Below are positions 37,082 to 49,500 of a DNA stretch of 64,000 nucleotides, in pieces. A program made the position numbers and the translations under genes. Numbering within the stretch: the first letter of the stretch is position 1; every line of letters begins with the position of its first letter. The DNA is from Hevea brasiliensis (Eukaryota > Streptophyta > Magnoliopsida > Malpighiales > Euphorbiaceae): assembly GCF_030052815.1 (NCBI RefSeq), contig NC_079504.1, positions 57,105,502 to 57,169,501 of the forward strand, given 5' to 3'. The notes below the pieces were generated by a model. It did no database searches. It was given only the letters and a program-made list of their open reading frames with translations, and had not been told where the DNA came from.

Positions 37082-37156
37082 CGGGCATAAAAGCCATGAA
37101 TACGGGCATAAAAGCCATGAATACGGGCATAAAGCCATGAATACAGGCATAAAGCC
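37082..37156 (-). repeat. Minisatellite in S3
   Basis: Units of 20-21 bases of the form CGGGCATAAAAGCCATGAATA: two full, one shortened and one partial copy. Each unit holds a GGC/GCC mini-stem. Homologous arrays are in S2 and in both LTRs of E with different unit counts. Confidence 0.9.
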
Positions 37157-38827
37157 TTTCGCAGTACTGCTAAAACAATACCCTATTAGCATGCCAAACT
37201 ATCTAAACCACTCTTGTTAGGCATACTAGGGCACATAATATCATTAAATGTTCATAAGTTTTATTATTTCATTTTATGTTCCAATTATCGTTCATAGTAT
37301 TTTAATTTTATTTATAGTAGAAGCATAAATCTTCAAATCTCATTTTTATATAATTTATGCATTCATCATACCATTCACATTAATTGCAATTTACATCAAT
37401 CGATTTTCATGTACCATTTGTACATCGAAATATTTCCATTTCTCTCATGATGAGAGCAATTAACCCATTTACACATCCGTGTGATTCATCTAATCATTAC
37501 AATATTTATATGAATTAGTATTCACATTATTACCTCTCATGTACCAATTTTTGTACAAGGTATTATAATCCTATTTGAAACAAAGACGTAAATCCTAATG
37601 ATAACTTTATCTCATTTATACTCTAAACAATCCATTTGTGTTAATTACATTTTATATTTCAAGTTGTATTACTTATGTAATATGTGTCATTTTGTTTACT
37701 ATTCACCTTACTAGTCAACCAAAATGTTAACTTTTTCATACACAATAAATTTATTGAACCTAAGTTCTCCAAGATACCACATTTTTCATTTAAAACTTGT
37801 TGGAATTGAGCACCCATACCATTTCTAAACTTAAAACCAAGGGAAACAAAATTTTCAGTTTTTGAAGCTTAACTTTACTATTCCATTAAACATTGTTACA
37901 GTGGGAATTTGAGGAAATGGTAAACATAAAAGTTGTTCCTTATTTTGTCTAGTTGAATTTCTTTTTTTGAATCACTCCATTTGGAGTTTTGTAGCTCAAG
38001 TTATGGCCAAAATAAGTTTACTATTCACGTGTACTGTTCCTGCTGAAATTTTGGGTTTTGGCAGATTTTGGTCCAACTTTGGTCAGTAATTTGACCAAGT
38101 TAAGTTCATAATTTGGTCTAACTTTTTTCATATGAAATGTTCTACCATGCCTTAGGTTTCCATCGGTTCAAGAATCGCCTAAATCCGAGTTTTCTAGAGA
38201 GAGTTATAGCCATCCAAACATTACTGTTCAAATGTAAATCTGCAGAGTTGCAGGTTTGATAACTCAACTTTGTTCAATAATTTGAATGGGTTAATGGCAT
38301 AATTTGGGGTGATGTTCTTCATGAAAGTTGTTTGTCTATATCATATCTTGTTTCTGTAAAAATTTCCGATCAATTGACCAACTCTACAGTGAGTTATGGC
38401 CAAATGAACAGTTACTGTTCATTTGGTCATTTCTGCAGGTGCTGTTGCAGGGTATCCAGATTGAGGCCAACTTTTGGTCCACTTGCTTTGGTCTTTTGGG
38501 CATGGTTTCTTCAGCAAAAATGTGCCATTGTAAGTCTAGTTTCATATCCAATTGGCCAAACACCAATTGGACCAACACAGCCCAAGATATGGCAGTCCAA
38601 GTGGACTGAAATTTGATCACCTGTTTGCACTTACAAGGCGACCTACTCATTCCCTTTGCCATGCTACATTTCAGTCCAAATTATGGTCAACTTACCTAAA
38701 ATGGTCACTAATTGACCCTTATAATGTTCTTTCACAATTTCATAAGCTAAATCCAAGTTTCACACCTCAAAACCCTAATTTCCATTATAAATTTTCACAA
38801 CTACCTTAATTAATCACTTTCATTCCT

Positions 38828-38830
<3 letters not shown>

Positions 38831-38886
<56 letters not shown>
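38831..38886. repeat. (TA)n microsatellite in S3
   Basis: Uninterrupted alternating A/T of about 56 bases inside the solo LTR. The E copies have no such run at the same place, so it expanded in S3. Confidence 0.95.
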
Positions 38887-38889
<3 letters not shown>

Positions 38890-39924
38890 AACATACTCTC
38901 TAGTTCACTCTAAGTCCATCAAGACACTCAATCATGTTCCTTCTTTAGGGCTGCCAAAAATCATGGTGGACATACACATAACTTTTATTCATTTAAGTTA
39001 CAAATTCATACTTGTTTCAAGTCTCTAGCATGGGATTAAAGAGTTTTAAGTATATATGTGCACTAACCTCTTGTAGGGTAGAATTTTCCCAAGTTAATCT
39101 TCACTTTCTTTCCCTTTCTAGGCTGCCAAACACTTCCCAAGAGGTAGAGACAAGTTTTTAGTGAAGGGACTTAGGGTTTTGGGGTGAGGAAAGCATGGAA
39201 ATTGAAGCTTTAGAAAGTTTGTTAATGGAGGAGTGAGGGAGGAGGTGAAAAACGTTTTTGAAGGAGAAGAAGGGCTGCTGTTTGCTTTTTAATTCTTTGG
39301 TCTCTTTTGACTCTTTTTATTAGTTAATTTGATGGTTACGTAATTGTGATTGGTGGACAATTTTAAATGACCTCATAATATGTCATAATTGGCATTTTAT
39401 TGTATTTTCTTTTCTCTTCTTCTCTAATCACTTTCAATTAATTTTTTATCAATATTAATTCATATTTTATGTCATAATAATTATTTACTTAACTGGACAA
39501 GTCGGCCAAAAATCACCTCTGAAGGCGAAATGACCAAAATGCCCTCCGTTTGGCTTAACGGGTCAAAATTGTCTATACCGATTGAAAAAATTTTTCTAGG
39601 TATTTTCTTGGCATTCTAATGCCATAGGAATCTCAATAACCCTTCTCTGGAGTCCCAAAAATTATTTTAAAATTTTTCCCCCGGGTCTAGGGCTCCTCGT
39701 TGCGAGAACCGCAACTTCCCTCTGGTTACCCATCGCTTGGGCACCGGCTCGTTTAACTTGGTTGTATTTTATTTCTAAAATTTTTACTAAATTTTTCTTA
39801 TTAATATTTGAGTTAATTATGGTCCCTCACTTTAGTTTAAATATTTTTTCCGAAGTTCTAGTCTGACCGACAGGACACCTAATAAGAGATCTTGGAATTG
39901 CTACCGGGAGGATGTTACATGGTA

Positions 39925-41461
39925 TGTGGTTAAAATTAAAATTCCCATACCTATTAAGCATGAGAAAGTCAACAATTTGACTTAAATAGTATCGTGAATA
40001 GTAACCCTGAAATACAAATTTTAAAGATCGTCAGGTTAAGCGTATTAAAGCTAGATAGAAGTAGATTTGAACTTATTTTTGGACTTATGGAAAATTATGA
40101 TACTAAAACACTATAAAATTATGTGTTTCAGTTGAAAAGAATACCGAGAAAGAACCTGAGGCATCGAGTCAAGGCCAAGAGGCGACTCGCATAAGGTTTG
40201 TGCACTACATAAATATTCTTTAAAATTTCTTTGCAAAGTGCATGAAATGAATTGTGATTTACTTATATTGCAAAATGGTGATTAAAATGTATATTATGCT
40301 TTTGACTTAAATTGTTAAAAGTTTAGTTGTATGTGTTTGAATTGGCAATAAATGTTTAGTAAATTGCTAAGACAGTTTTGAAACCACAGTGTCATAACCA
40401 TATATTTGAATGCCTCACTAGCATGACTAGTGGGAGGAATTAGTTTTGAATTTTGATTCCCTCTCTGGCTGAAATGTTGAGGTGTGTGCCAGTAGAGGAA
40501 GAAATTGAATGGATACCCCTAGATTGAGCTAGCTAGCCTTGTGATTTCTCATAAGCCTCCGGCTATTGAGATGAATATTGTTCTGAATGGCATAATATAA
40601 CTGTAAATTTTTATGAAATTCGTTTTAAGATTTCCTAAATGAGATTGTTTAGACTAAAAATTTATAAATCATGTTTTGTAACTATTTTTCATGTTCAGTA
40701 TCATATTTGAATAAATGTGATTTGAATTATGCATAAATGTTATTTTAGTATGTTGTGCACCACTGAGTCATAATACTCAGCAATAGCTGTTATTGTTGTC
40801 GCAGATAGAGAGACTAGAGGAGCAGCAGAGTGAGCTGCTAAGGATCTTGGAGCCACATCCCTAAAATTTTGTGGGGTATATTTTATACCCTAATTGTAAT
40901 ATTTATTTTGGTGTATGTAAATGTATGTACGTGTATAAACTGGTCATGAGCAGTTGTATAGAGTTTGTAATAATATTATTTTGGATTTTCTAATGTAAAT
41001 TTTGGATTGATGAATGTAAATTGATTTTTCTTTAATGAAATATGAATGAAGTTATTTAGTATTATTTTTTATGACAATTGAATTGAGAACTATTTTGAAT
41101 TATGGAGTTGGGCGAAATGATGTTGATTTGTATAGTGGTAGTGGTGGATTTGATGAAATGAATTATTGGAAGTGTTTTTATAGGTATTTGAAGAACTGTT
41201 TTTCCCAAATATAGACGACACTCTGCAAAATTTTTCCAAAACTTGCGTAAAAATAAAAATGGACAAAAATTTTAACTAGTTTTTAAACTTCAATTAAATG
41301 TTTTTAATACCTGCTATGAATGTTCACCACTTTCAAAAAGTAAGAAAATTGTTTTAAAATCTCTTGTAGTGTATTTAATGGGTTATCGGTAGACGGAGTC
41401 GGTAATTTATTAGGTATAATACGGGATCATGTTATGCCTTACAGAGGAGTAAAGTGTGACA
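39925..41461 (+). repeat. Element A 3' LTR, piece 2
   Basis: Continues piece 1 after S3 and ends AAAGTGTGACA at 41461. It holds the exon-like block near 40129-40193, hairpins near 40762-40802 and a TATA dyad near 40874. It matches the 5' LTR remnant at 1035-2377 closely, which ties the two together as one element. Confidence 0.9.
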
Positions 41462-41609
41462 GTTTCAGTAGAAAAGGAGACATTGGGAGACAAGGAAATG
41501 TAAATCAAGAGAAAGAAAATTCATTGAGGTTTGCGCACAACTAACCTTTTTCCTTGCTTTTAACTTTGTAAATTGATTTGAATGAATTTATGTTGAATGA
41601 TTTATGATT
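41462..41609 (+). repeat. Fragment of older LTR O, between A and D
   Basis: Begins GTTTCAGTAGAAAAGGAGAC and contains GAGGTTTGCGCACAAC. Both resemble the exon-like block of family 1 (GTTTCAGTTGAAAAGAA, then GGTTTGTGCACAAC), but the middle differs. It ends in ATGAT, the target site of element D, and continues at 60748. This looks like the LTR of a distinct, older family into which both A and D inserted. Confidence 0.65.
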
Positions 41610-44600
41610 GTAACACTCTTATTTGTATAGCCTGATATATTTCAGTATTTTGGTGGCCGGTGTCGGTCCAGACAATTAAGGAGATTAGAGCCACATCTAA
41701 TACAACTAGATAAGCCCTAAACATAAATAATTAGTAATTGTCAATTAGTTAAGTATAAATAAGAAAAACAGAACATAAGTTAAATGAGCCGAGAGTCATA
41801 GCGATGGGTGACCTTCTCGGGAAGGACTGCGAGGTCGATTTAAACTCAAATTTTGAACTGTAAAATGTGACGCTGCGGTCCTTAGGACTATTGCGAACAC
41901 AGTGGAAAAGAGAAAATCACAAAAAAGAAATGTTAAGCCAGTCAAATAATTAGGTCAGGGATCCAGAAGAAATATTGAATTATTTGCAAACCAGGTCGAA
42001 CCGGCGAGGGGCAATTTGGTCAATTGACCCCTAGAGTTGACTCTTGACCTAACTATCAAATAAAATCGAAGAAAAGAAAATTTCGGAGTCAGGAATTAAA
42101 TTAAAGAACTAATGGAAAAATAAATAAAAAAAAAGAAAAAGAAAAAGTGAAAAGTGATGACATCATGCATGATGCAATAAACATTATAATTAAAAAAATT
42201 TATTTTTGGATAATTTTGGTCTTCCTAAAGGATTAAAAACATAAAAGAAAAGAAAAGAAAAAAAAAAAAAAGTCTTCTTCTTCCCAAACTTGCCGCCCCA
42301 TCTCTCTCACCTCTACCTCACCAAAAACTCTATTGAAGCTCACTTTTGAGCTTGAAAAACCAAAAACCTCACCATAGAAAATTGTCCTACCATGGCTCAA
42401 CTTTGTTTGGGCAACTAGAAGAGAAGATTCAAGGGAAAGAAAAAAGAAAAAAATTGAAGGAAGAAAGAAAATTCTACAAAAGGTTAGTAATTCAAACTTC
42501 AAACTTTTAGTTTAATTATTGTATTTATAGATTAATGAACTTAGAAATATGCTTAAAATGAAATGAAAACAAGTGTGGAGAACTAGGCATGGATTTCTGC
42601 CAGCTAGGGTTTGAGATGGGAATGTATGAATTTGATTGAATTAAATATGTTAGTAAGCTTGTATGAGTGGTGAAGTGATGTTGCTATGCTTTAAATTAGT
42701 TAAATGTAACAAAAATGTGAATTAGGGTTTGGGCCTAGGGTTTTGGGGGACAAAAATTGAAGAATTAGTCAAATGGTGTGTTTGACCTAGTTTGAGCTGA
42801 AAAATTGTCATTTGTAACCAATTGTCGTGTGTTGGAAGTGTTAGAATTAGGTTTAAATTCGGATTGATTAGGGACATGCAGCAGGCAGTAGGACCAATGT
42901 CCCTTTCAGGGACCAAAACTGAAAATTTACTAACCCAATTGGTGTAAGGCCAATTGAGAATGAAACTAGACACAAAATGGCACATTTTTTTTTTAGGAAT
43001 CATGCCCAAAAAGTGACCATAGCATAGTGAACAAATTGGCCAAATCCGGAAGTGAGTGTTCTGCCCTGTACAAAAATGACCAAATGAACAGTATTTGTTC
43101 ATTTGGCCATAACTTGGGCTAGACTGGTCTAAATAACCTAAACTTTTACCAGTAGAAAGCTGAGACATAGACCTAAAACTTTAATGAAGAACACAAACCC
43201 AAATTATGCCTTTAACCAAGTCATTTAGCCACCCAAAATTGGTGACCTAAAACTGCCAGAACCAGTTTTGGTGCCCAAAAAATATGGGTTAGACAAATCT
43301 GACAGCCATGATTCAAATGGCTATAACTTGAGCTACAAAACTCCAATTGGAGTGATTCAAAAATAAAAATAAATTTAAGACAATAAGGAACAATTTCTAT
43401 GAAGAAAACTTAGCCAAATTCTAACAGCAACATGGCTAATGGAACAGTGCAACATAGGATACTAAAACTGAAAATTTGCAAATTTGCCTAAAAGACTTAA
43501 ATTTTGAGTAAACAACCAAAACCAACAAATTTAGTAACCAAAATGTGGTATGTGGGTGAAATTAGAATTTCCATACCTATTAAGCCTTAGAAAGTCAACA
43601 AATTGACTTGAATTATATCGTGAATAGTAACCCTGAAATACAAATTTTAAAGTACGTCAATTTTAGCATATTAAAGCTAGGTAAAAGAAAATTTGAATTT
43701 ATTTTTGGATTTATGATAAGTTATGATGCTGAAACACTGTGAAACTATGTGTTTCAGTTGAAAAGAATACCGGGAATGAACCCGAGGGATCGAGTCAAGG
43801 CCAAGAGGCGACTCGTATAAGGTTTGTGCACAACATAGAATTTCTATAAATTTTCTTTTGTACATCATTTTGAATGAATTGAAATATTCAATTGTGATAT
43901 CATTGTCTTGAAATGTTTATTATGCTTTTAATTTAAATCTTTGAAAGTTTAATTGTATATATTTGAATGGCATCAAATGTTTATTAAATTGTTAAGATAG
44001 TTTTGAAACCACAGTGTCATGACCATATATTTTAATACCTAACTAGCATGACTAGTGGGGGAAATTAGTTTAAAATTTTTATTACTTCTCTGGCTGAAGT
44101 GTTGAGGTGTGTGCTAGTAGAAAAAGAAAAAGAATGGGTTCCCATATATTTGAGCTAGCTAGCCTTGTGTTGTGACTTCTCCTTTGCCTCTGGCTACTGA
44201 GATGATATTGATTTCGAATGGCATGATATAACTGTGTGTTTTTATGATATTTGTTTTGAGACTTTTGAAATGAAATTGTTTGGATTAAAATTTTATAAGT
44301 CATGTTTTGAATTTATATTTCACGTTCAGTTTAATTTTGAATAAATATGATTTAAATTCCGCATAAAGATTATTTTAGCATGTTGTGCACCACTGAGTCC
44401 TAGTACTCAGTGATGGCTATTATCGCTATCGCAGATATAGAGACTAGAGGAGCAGTAGAGTGAGCTGCTGAGGATTGAAGAGCTGCCTACTCTAAAGTTT
44501 ATCGGGTATATTTTATACCCTGATTGTAAAAATTATTTTGATGTATGTAATGTATGTAAATGTAGGAAATGGTCATAAGCAGTTGTATAAAGCTTGTAAT

Positions 44601-45111
44601 AAATTTTGGTTTGGCTTTTTCCTAATGTAAATATTTGGAATGATGTATATAAATTGTTTTATCTTTATTGAAATATGAATGGAAATATTTTATTTTAATT
44701 TGAATGAAATTAATTAGTAGTATTTTGATAATGTTGAATTTTGGAATTTGAGAAATGATGTTGGAATTGGTTGGGATGGATGTTGAATTGATGAAGTTGT
44801 TGAGATAAATCTTTGGAAGTGCTTTTTTTTAGGTATTTGAAGAACTATTTTCTCAAAATACAGACGGCACTCTGCCAAAATTTTTATAAAATTTGCAGAA
44901 AAATAAAATGGGATAAAAATCTTAACTAGTTTTCAAACTCTATTTAAATGTTTTAATACCTATTAGAAAATGCTCACCACTTATAAAAGTAAGAAAATTG
45001 TTTTAAAATCCCTTGTAGGGTACTTAATGAGTTATCGGTAGGTGAAGTTCGGTAGTTCATTAAGTATTCTACGGGATCATGTTATGCCTTACAGAGGGAT
45101 AACGTGTAACA
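41610..45111 (+). repeat. Element D 5' LTR (3,502 bases)
   Basis: The clearest copy for internal signals. It shows a CT-rich tract near 42270-42284, the hairpin AAGCTC/GAGCTT at 42336-42353, and AAAAG|GTTAGTAA at 42479-42490. The dyad CCAAATGAACA/TGTTCATTTGG lies at 43080-43106 and the palindrome ACTCCAATTGGAGT at 43340-43353. TTTCAG|TTGAAAAG lies at 43752-43765, and hairpins lie near 44392-44434. It ends CGTGTAACA. Confidence 0.93.
42483..43821 (+). other. Predicted intron and 64-base exon inside the LTR (element D)
   Basis: A donor-like AAAAG|GTTAGTAA (GT at 42483) is followed about 1.27 kb later by an acceptor-like TGTGTTTCAG (AG at 43756-43757). A 64-base GC-richer block (43758-43821) then ends in AAG before GTTTGTGCAC, which looks like a second donor. 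The next acceptor-like site is CGCTATCGCAG ending at 44434. The borders are kept in A, B, C and D, except that B's first donor reads AT. This is an inference from splice-site resemblance only; no transcript evidence is available. Confidence 0.35.
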
Positions 45112-45119
45112 TGTTTTAG

Positions 45120-45131
45120 TGGTATCAGAGC
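45120..45131 (+). promoter_or_regulatory. Primer binding site, element D
   Basis: TGGTATCAGAGC, eight bases after the LTR end; initiator tRNA-Met type. Confidence 0.93.
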
Positions 45132-45300
45132 AAATTTTTTGAAGTATGTTTCAACTTGTGAATTTGTGTCTTTTCTTTGTTAAGTACAACTGCTCAATGT
45201 CCTTATTTATTACATACAGTGCATTACATCATAAATATGAACTAACGGAGGGAAATCTCCATGTGTTACTTGTTCAGGAGATATCCTACTCCAGACTGTT

Positions 45301-46552
45301 ATGGAAGAAGGGGATCGATCAGTTGAGCAATCTGTTGAAGCTGAGGCACAAGGGGAAACCCCAGCTCTACAAAATGTCAGTGGGTCAGTGGTACCAGCCC
45401 CACAAATGTCATAGTTTCCTACACAGTTCGCACAGCAGATGGCAATAATGTTTTAGCAAATGGCTGGGGGTATGCCTACTCAAGCTCCACCCCAGACTAC
45501 TGTGGTGCAACCCCAAGCTCCAGTCAGACAGTATGATAAGCTATTGAAGTATGGGGCTATGGAATTCAAGGGTACAATAGACCCTTTAGAGGTAGAACAA
45601 TGGTTAGAGAGAATGGACAGAGTATTTAAGAAGCTGCACTGCCCAGATGAGTTGAAATTTGAATACTCCATGTCACTACTACAAGGGGATGCGTATGATT
45701 GGTGGAAGACCATCCCCCACATCTTGGCTGAACTACTAGTACTGACCTGGGATGACTTCATCAGAGAGTTCAGACAGAAATACATCCCAGATGCATATGT
45801 GGATCAGAAACTATAAGAATTTCTGAGTTTGAAATAAGGCAATAGAACAGTGGCAGAATATGAGAGGGAGTTCTCCCGTTTAAGCCACTATGCTGGGAGT
45901 CTCCTTTCAACCAGTTAGGAAAGGTGCAAGAGATTTGAGACGGGTTTGAAGCCCAGCCTACGGATGCAAGTTATGGGATTCAGACATAGTAATTTCTCAG
46001 AGCTCATCTCTCAGGCACTTGAGTTGGAAAGAATTAAATCAGAAGCGACCCCAACAAAAGAAAAATCAGAAAAAACTAAAAAATTAGAGAAAGACAAGGG
46101 GGAAAAGTCAGTAGAGCCATGTCCTAGTGGTACTTCTGGGAAGAGGAAGAAATTTGGTGGACCTAGCAGACGTCGAGGTGGAAGGTTTGGAAGGGGCAGA
46201 TTCTTTGGACAGAGACCTTTTAGGTCTGGTCAGCAGTCAAGCAGGGGTTCACAACCTCCCTGGCCCCTGTGAGACTTGTGGCAAGATTCATGGAGGAGAA
46301 TGCTATTGGGCAACAGGAGCTTGTTTTAACTATGGAGGCAAGGGCCATATTGCAAAAGACTACACTAGTGCTCCTAGATTTGGTCCAGCTCCTACGACTA
46401 TAGAAGGATCTATTCAGAGTCCTGCTCCCAGAGGTTCACAACTAGTTGGCAGAGGAAGAGGCAGAGGTAGAGGCAATGCTTCTGGCAGTCAGGGTACTGT
46501 TAGTCAGTCAGCACAAGGGAGTGCTCCAGCCAGAGTCTACACTATGAGACAA
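45301..46552 (+). pseudogene. Element D gag (broken)
   Basis: The ATG at 45301 begins MEEGDRSVEQ. The gag domain is intact from about 45520 to 45815 (QYDKLLKYGAMEFKGTIDP, then DWWKTIP, then TWDDFIREFRQKYIP). Stops lie near 45412, 45453, 45814, 45835 and 45916. A one-base shift near 46255-46265 moves the reading to another frame before the zinc knuckle. The knuckle has lost two of its three Cys (CFNYGGKGHIAKDY), both by TGT/TGC to TAT/TAC changes. A Gly/Arg-rich linker follows to the protease. Confidence 0.9.
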
Positions 46553-49500
46553 CGAGAAGAAGCTGAAACTTCTGACATTGTGGCCGGTACATTCTCTATC
46601 TCTGATCAAGAAGTATTTGTGTTGTTTGATTCGGGTTCAACCCACTCATATGTTAGTGCTAGCATAGTCAGTTCACTTACTGTTCCGTGTGTCAAAATGG
46701 GTTTTGAAGTGCTAGTAACTAGTACATTAGGACAAGAGGTTCGAGTCAATAGAATCTATAGAGACTGTCCTTTGGTGATCCAAGGACATGTTTTTCTGTC
46801 AGATTTGATTGAAATGCCCTTCAGAGATTATGATATCATCTTGGGCATGGATTAATTAGCCAGGCATCACGACATGATTGACTGTAGACTGAAGACAGTC
46901 ACTTTTGGTCTCCCTCTGTATGGTGATGTGGTAATATTTACTGCCATCAAACATCATTTTGGCTGCACTAGCCAGAAGGACGATCAGAAAGGGGTGTGAA
47001 GCATACTTGGCGCATGTGATAGACACCCAAGTGGGGAGCCCAGCACTGAGGGACATCCCTATAGTATGTGACTTTCTGGATATGTTTCCTGATGAATTGC
47101 CAGGATTACCTCCAGAAAGAGAGGTGCAGTTTGAGATTGATGTTATGCCAGTTGTGGACCCAATCTCCATAACACCATATAGAATGGCACCTGCAGAATT
47201 GAAAGAGTTGAAAGTGTAATTGCAAAAGTTGCTTGACAAGGGCTTTATCCGCCCTATTGTGTCACCTTGGGAAGCGCCAGTGTTGTTTGTCAAGAAGAAG
47301 GATGGCACTCTCTGCTTATGTATTGACTATCGGTAGTTGAATAAGGTGACAATAAAGAATAGATATCCATTGCCCTGCATTGATGACTTTTTTGATCAGT
47401 TGAGGGGTGCAGCTGTGTTCTCTAAAATTGACCTGATATTAGGTTATTATCAACTGAAAGTACAAGAGCAGAGTATTCCTAAAACTACCTTCAAAACCCG
47501 TTACGGCAATTATGAGTTCTTAGTCATGCCATTCGGGTTAACTAATGCTCCGGCTGCTTTTATGGATCTGATGAACACTATCTTCAGGCCATACCTTGAT
47601 CAGTTTGTTGTGGTATTCATAGATGATATATTAGTCTATTCGAGGAGTGCAGAAGAGCATAATAGACATCTGCGGATTGTACTACATACTTTGAGGGAGA
47701 AACAGCTATATGCCAAATTGTCGAAGTGTGAATTTTGGCCGAAGGAAATATCCTTCTTAGGGCACGTAGTATCAGTAGAGGGCATCAAGGTAGATCCAAG
47801 TAAGATAGAAGCTGTCAATAATTGGAGGCCACCTAGAAATATCATAGAGATTCATAGTTTTTTGGGTTTAGCTAGATATTACCGTCGATTTGTGAAGGGA
47901 TTCTCCATGTTGGCATCTCCATTGACCAAATTACTTCGAAAAGATGTGAAATTTCAGTGGACGGATAAATGCCAACAGAGTTTTGATGAGTTGAAGAGAT
48001 GTTTAACTGAGGCTCCAGTCCTGACTTTACCTACTCTGGGTAAAGAATATACAGTTTACAGTGATGCTTCTCATAATGGATTAGGCTGTGTATTGATGCA
48101 AGATCAAAATGTCATTGCCTATGCATCACGCCAGCTAAAACCGCATCAGAGGAATTATCCAACACATGATTTGGAGCTTGCAGCTATTGTGTTTGCTCTT
48201 AAGATTTGGAGACACTATTTGTATGGGGAGAAATGCAACATCTACACAGATCATAAGAGTTTGAAGTATTTAGGCACTCAGAAGGAGTTGACTTTGAGAC
48301 AGAGGAGATGGCTAGAGTTAATAAAAGACTATGATTGTCTGATAGACTATCAGCCAGGGAAAGCTAATGTTGTGGCTGACGCTTTAAGTTGCAAGACTAT
48401 GGCAAGTCTACAGGTTACTCCTTTGTCTATAGTACATGAGTTGAGATCATTACATGCCAGTCTAGAGATTAATGATGAGGGGCAGACAGCAGTTGCATGG
48501 CATGTATAGCCAGTGTTGATTGATCATATTAGAATGGCTGCTTAGAATGATCAGAAGTATCAGAAGCTTTTGGAAGAAGTCAGACAGGGCAAGAAACCAG
48601 AATTCTCAGTTAGAGATGATGGTCTACTACTAAACCAGGGCAGAATGTGTGTTTCTAATGATGTGAATTTAAGGAAGATCATTTTGAAGGAAGCACATGA
48701 GTCTCCTTTTGCCATGCACCCTGGTGGCATAAAAATGTATAGAGGGCTAAGGGAATATTACTGGTGGATGGGTATGAAAAGAGATGTGGCAGAGTTTGTT
48801 TCCAAATGCCTAACTTGTCAGTAAGTGAAGGCAGAGCATCAAGTACCCGCTGGGTTGTTACATCCACTACTAGTACCGGAATGGAAATGGGAGAGAATAA
48901 CAATGGATTTTGTGATGGGACTTCCAAGGACACAGAAGAGTCATGATGCAGTTTGGGTCATTGTTGACAGATTGACCAAGTCTGCTCATTTTCTGCCAGT
49001 CCGGATGGACTACAGTTTGGAAAGATTAGCCAAATTGTACATTGATGAGATAGTGAGACTTCATGGAGTGCCAGTATCCATTGTATCTGACAGAGATCCT
49101 AGGTTCACTTCTAGATTCTGGGGTAGTCTTCAGAGAGCCTTAGGAACTATATTGAACTTCAGTACGGCATTCCACCCACTGACAGATGGCCAGTCTGAGA
49201 GAGTAATTCAGATCTTGAAGGACATGCTATGGGCTTGTGTGATTTAATTTGAGGGCAGTTGGGACACACACTTGTCTTTGATTGAGTTTGCTTACAACAA
49301 CAGCTACCAATCAAGCATTGGAATGCCTCCATATGAAGCTTTGTATGGCAGAAAGTGCAGAACTCCCCAGTGTCAGGATGAAGTAGGTGAAAGGAAAATG
49401 ATTGAGCCTGAAATTATTCGGTGAACCAAGGAGAAGATCAGGGTGATCAGAGATCGACTTAAGACTGCATCAGACCGTCAGAAGTCCTATATTGATTTAA

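Larger units (their letters stand above)
36037..39919 (-). mobile_element. Solo LTR S3, family 2, reverse orientation
   Basis: On the plus strand it starts TGTGACACCCCTTACCCG and ends GGATGTTACA; read in reverse it is collinear with S1 and S2. It is flanked by TGGTA (36032-36036 and 39920-39924). It contains a 21-base minisatellite, a (TA)n tract, and an almost perfect 27-base palindrome at 38400-38426 (CCAAATGAACAGT and its complement around one T). There is no coding sequence. Open frames seen here are chance products of the minisatellite and dyads. Confidence 0.92.
1035..41461 (+). mobile_element. Element A: Ty3/gypsy LTR retrotransposon, broken by nested insertions
   Basis: Family 1 element. 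It can be traced as 5' LTR remnant (1035-2377), primer site, gag-protease (2567-3989), protease end-RT-RNase H (7084-8829), integrase to C-terminus (32589-34057), polypurine tract, and 3' LTR (34106-36036 plus 39925-41461). The gaps are filled by solo LTR S1, element C and reverse solo LTR S3. The two LTR parts match each other better than they match B, C or D. For example, both read CACTACATAAATATTC where the others read CACAACAT followed by different bases. Its target duplication cannot be read because the left LTR end is missing. Many stops and frameshifts show it is an old, inactive copy. Confidence 0.88.

Noticed and set aside
36921..37130. Minus-strand frame with repeated MPVFMAF residues
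   Set aside because: Produced by translating the 21-base minisatellite; the period is divisible by three so it stays open. The shortened unit breaks it.
38328..38809. Overlapping open frames on both strands with similar copies at 52521-52810 and 56284-56587
   Set aside because: These come from the dyad-rich middle of family 2 LTRs, where inverted repeats keep frames open on both strands. No conserved protein pattern is seen across copies.
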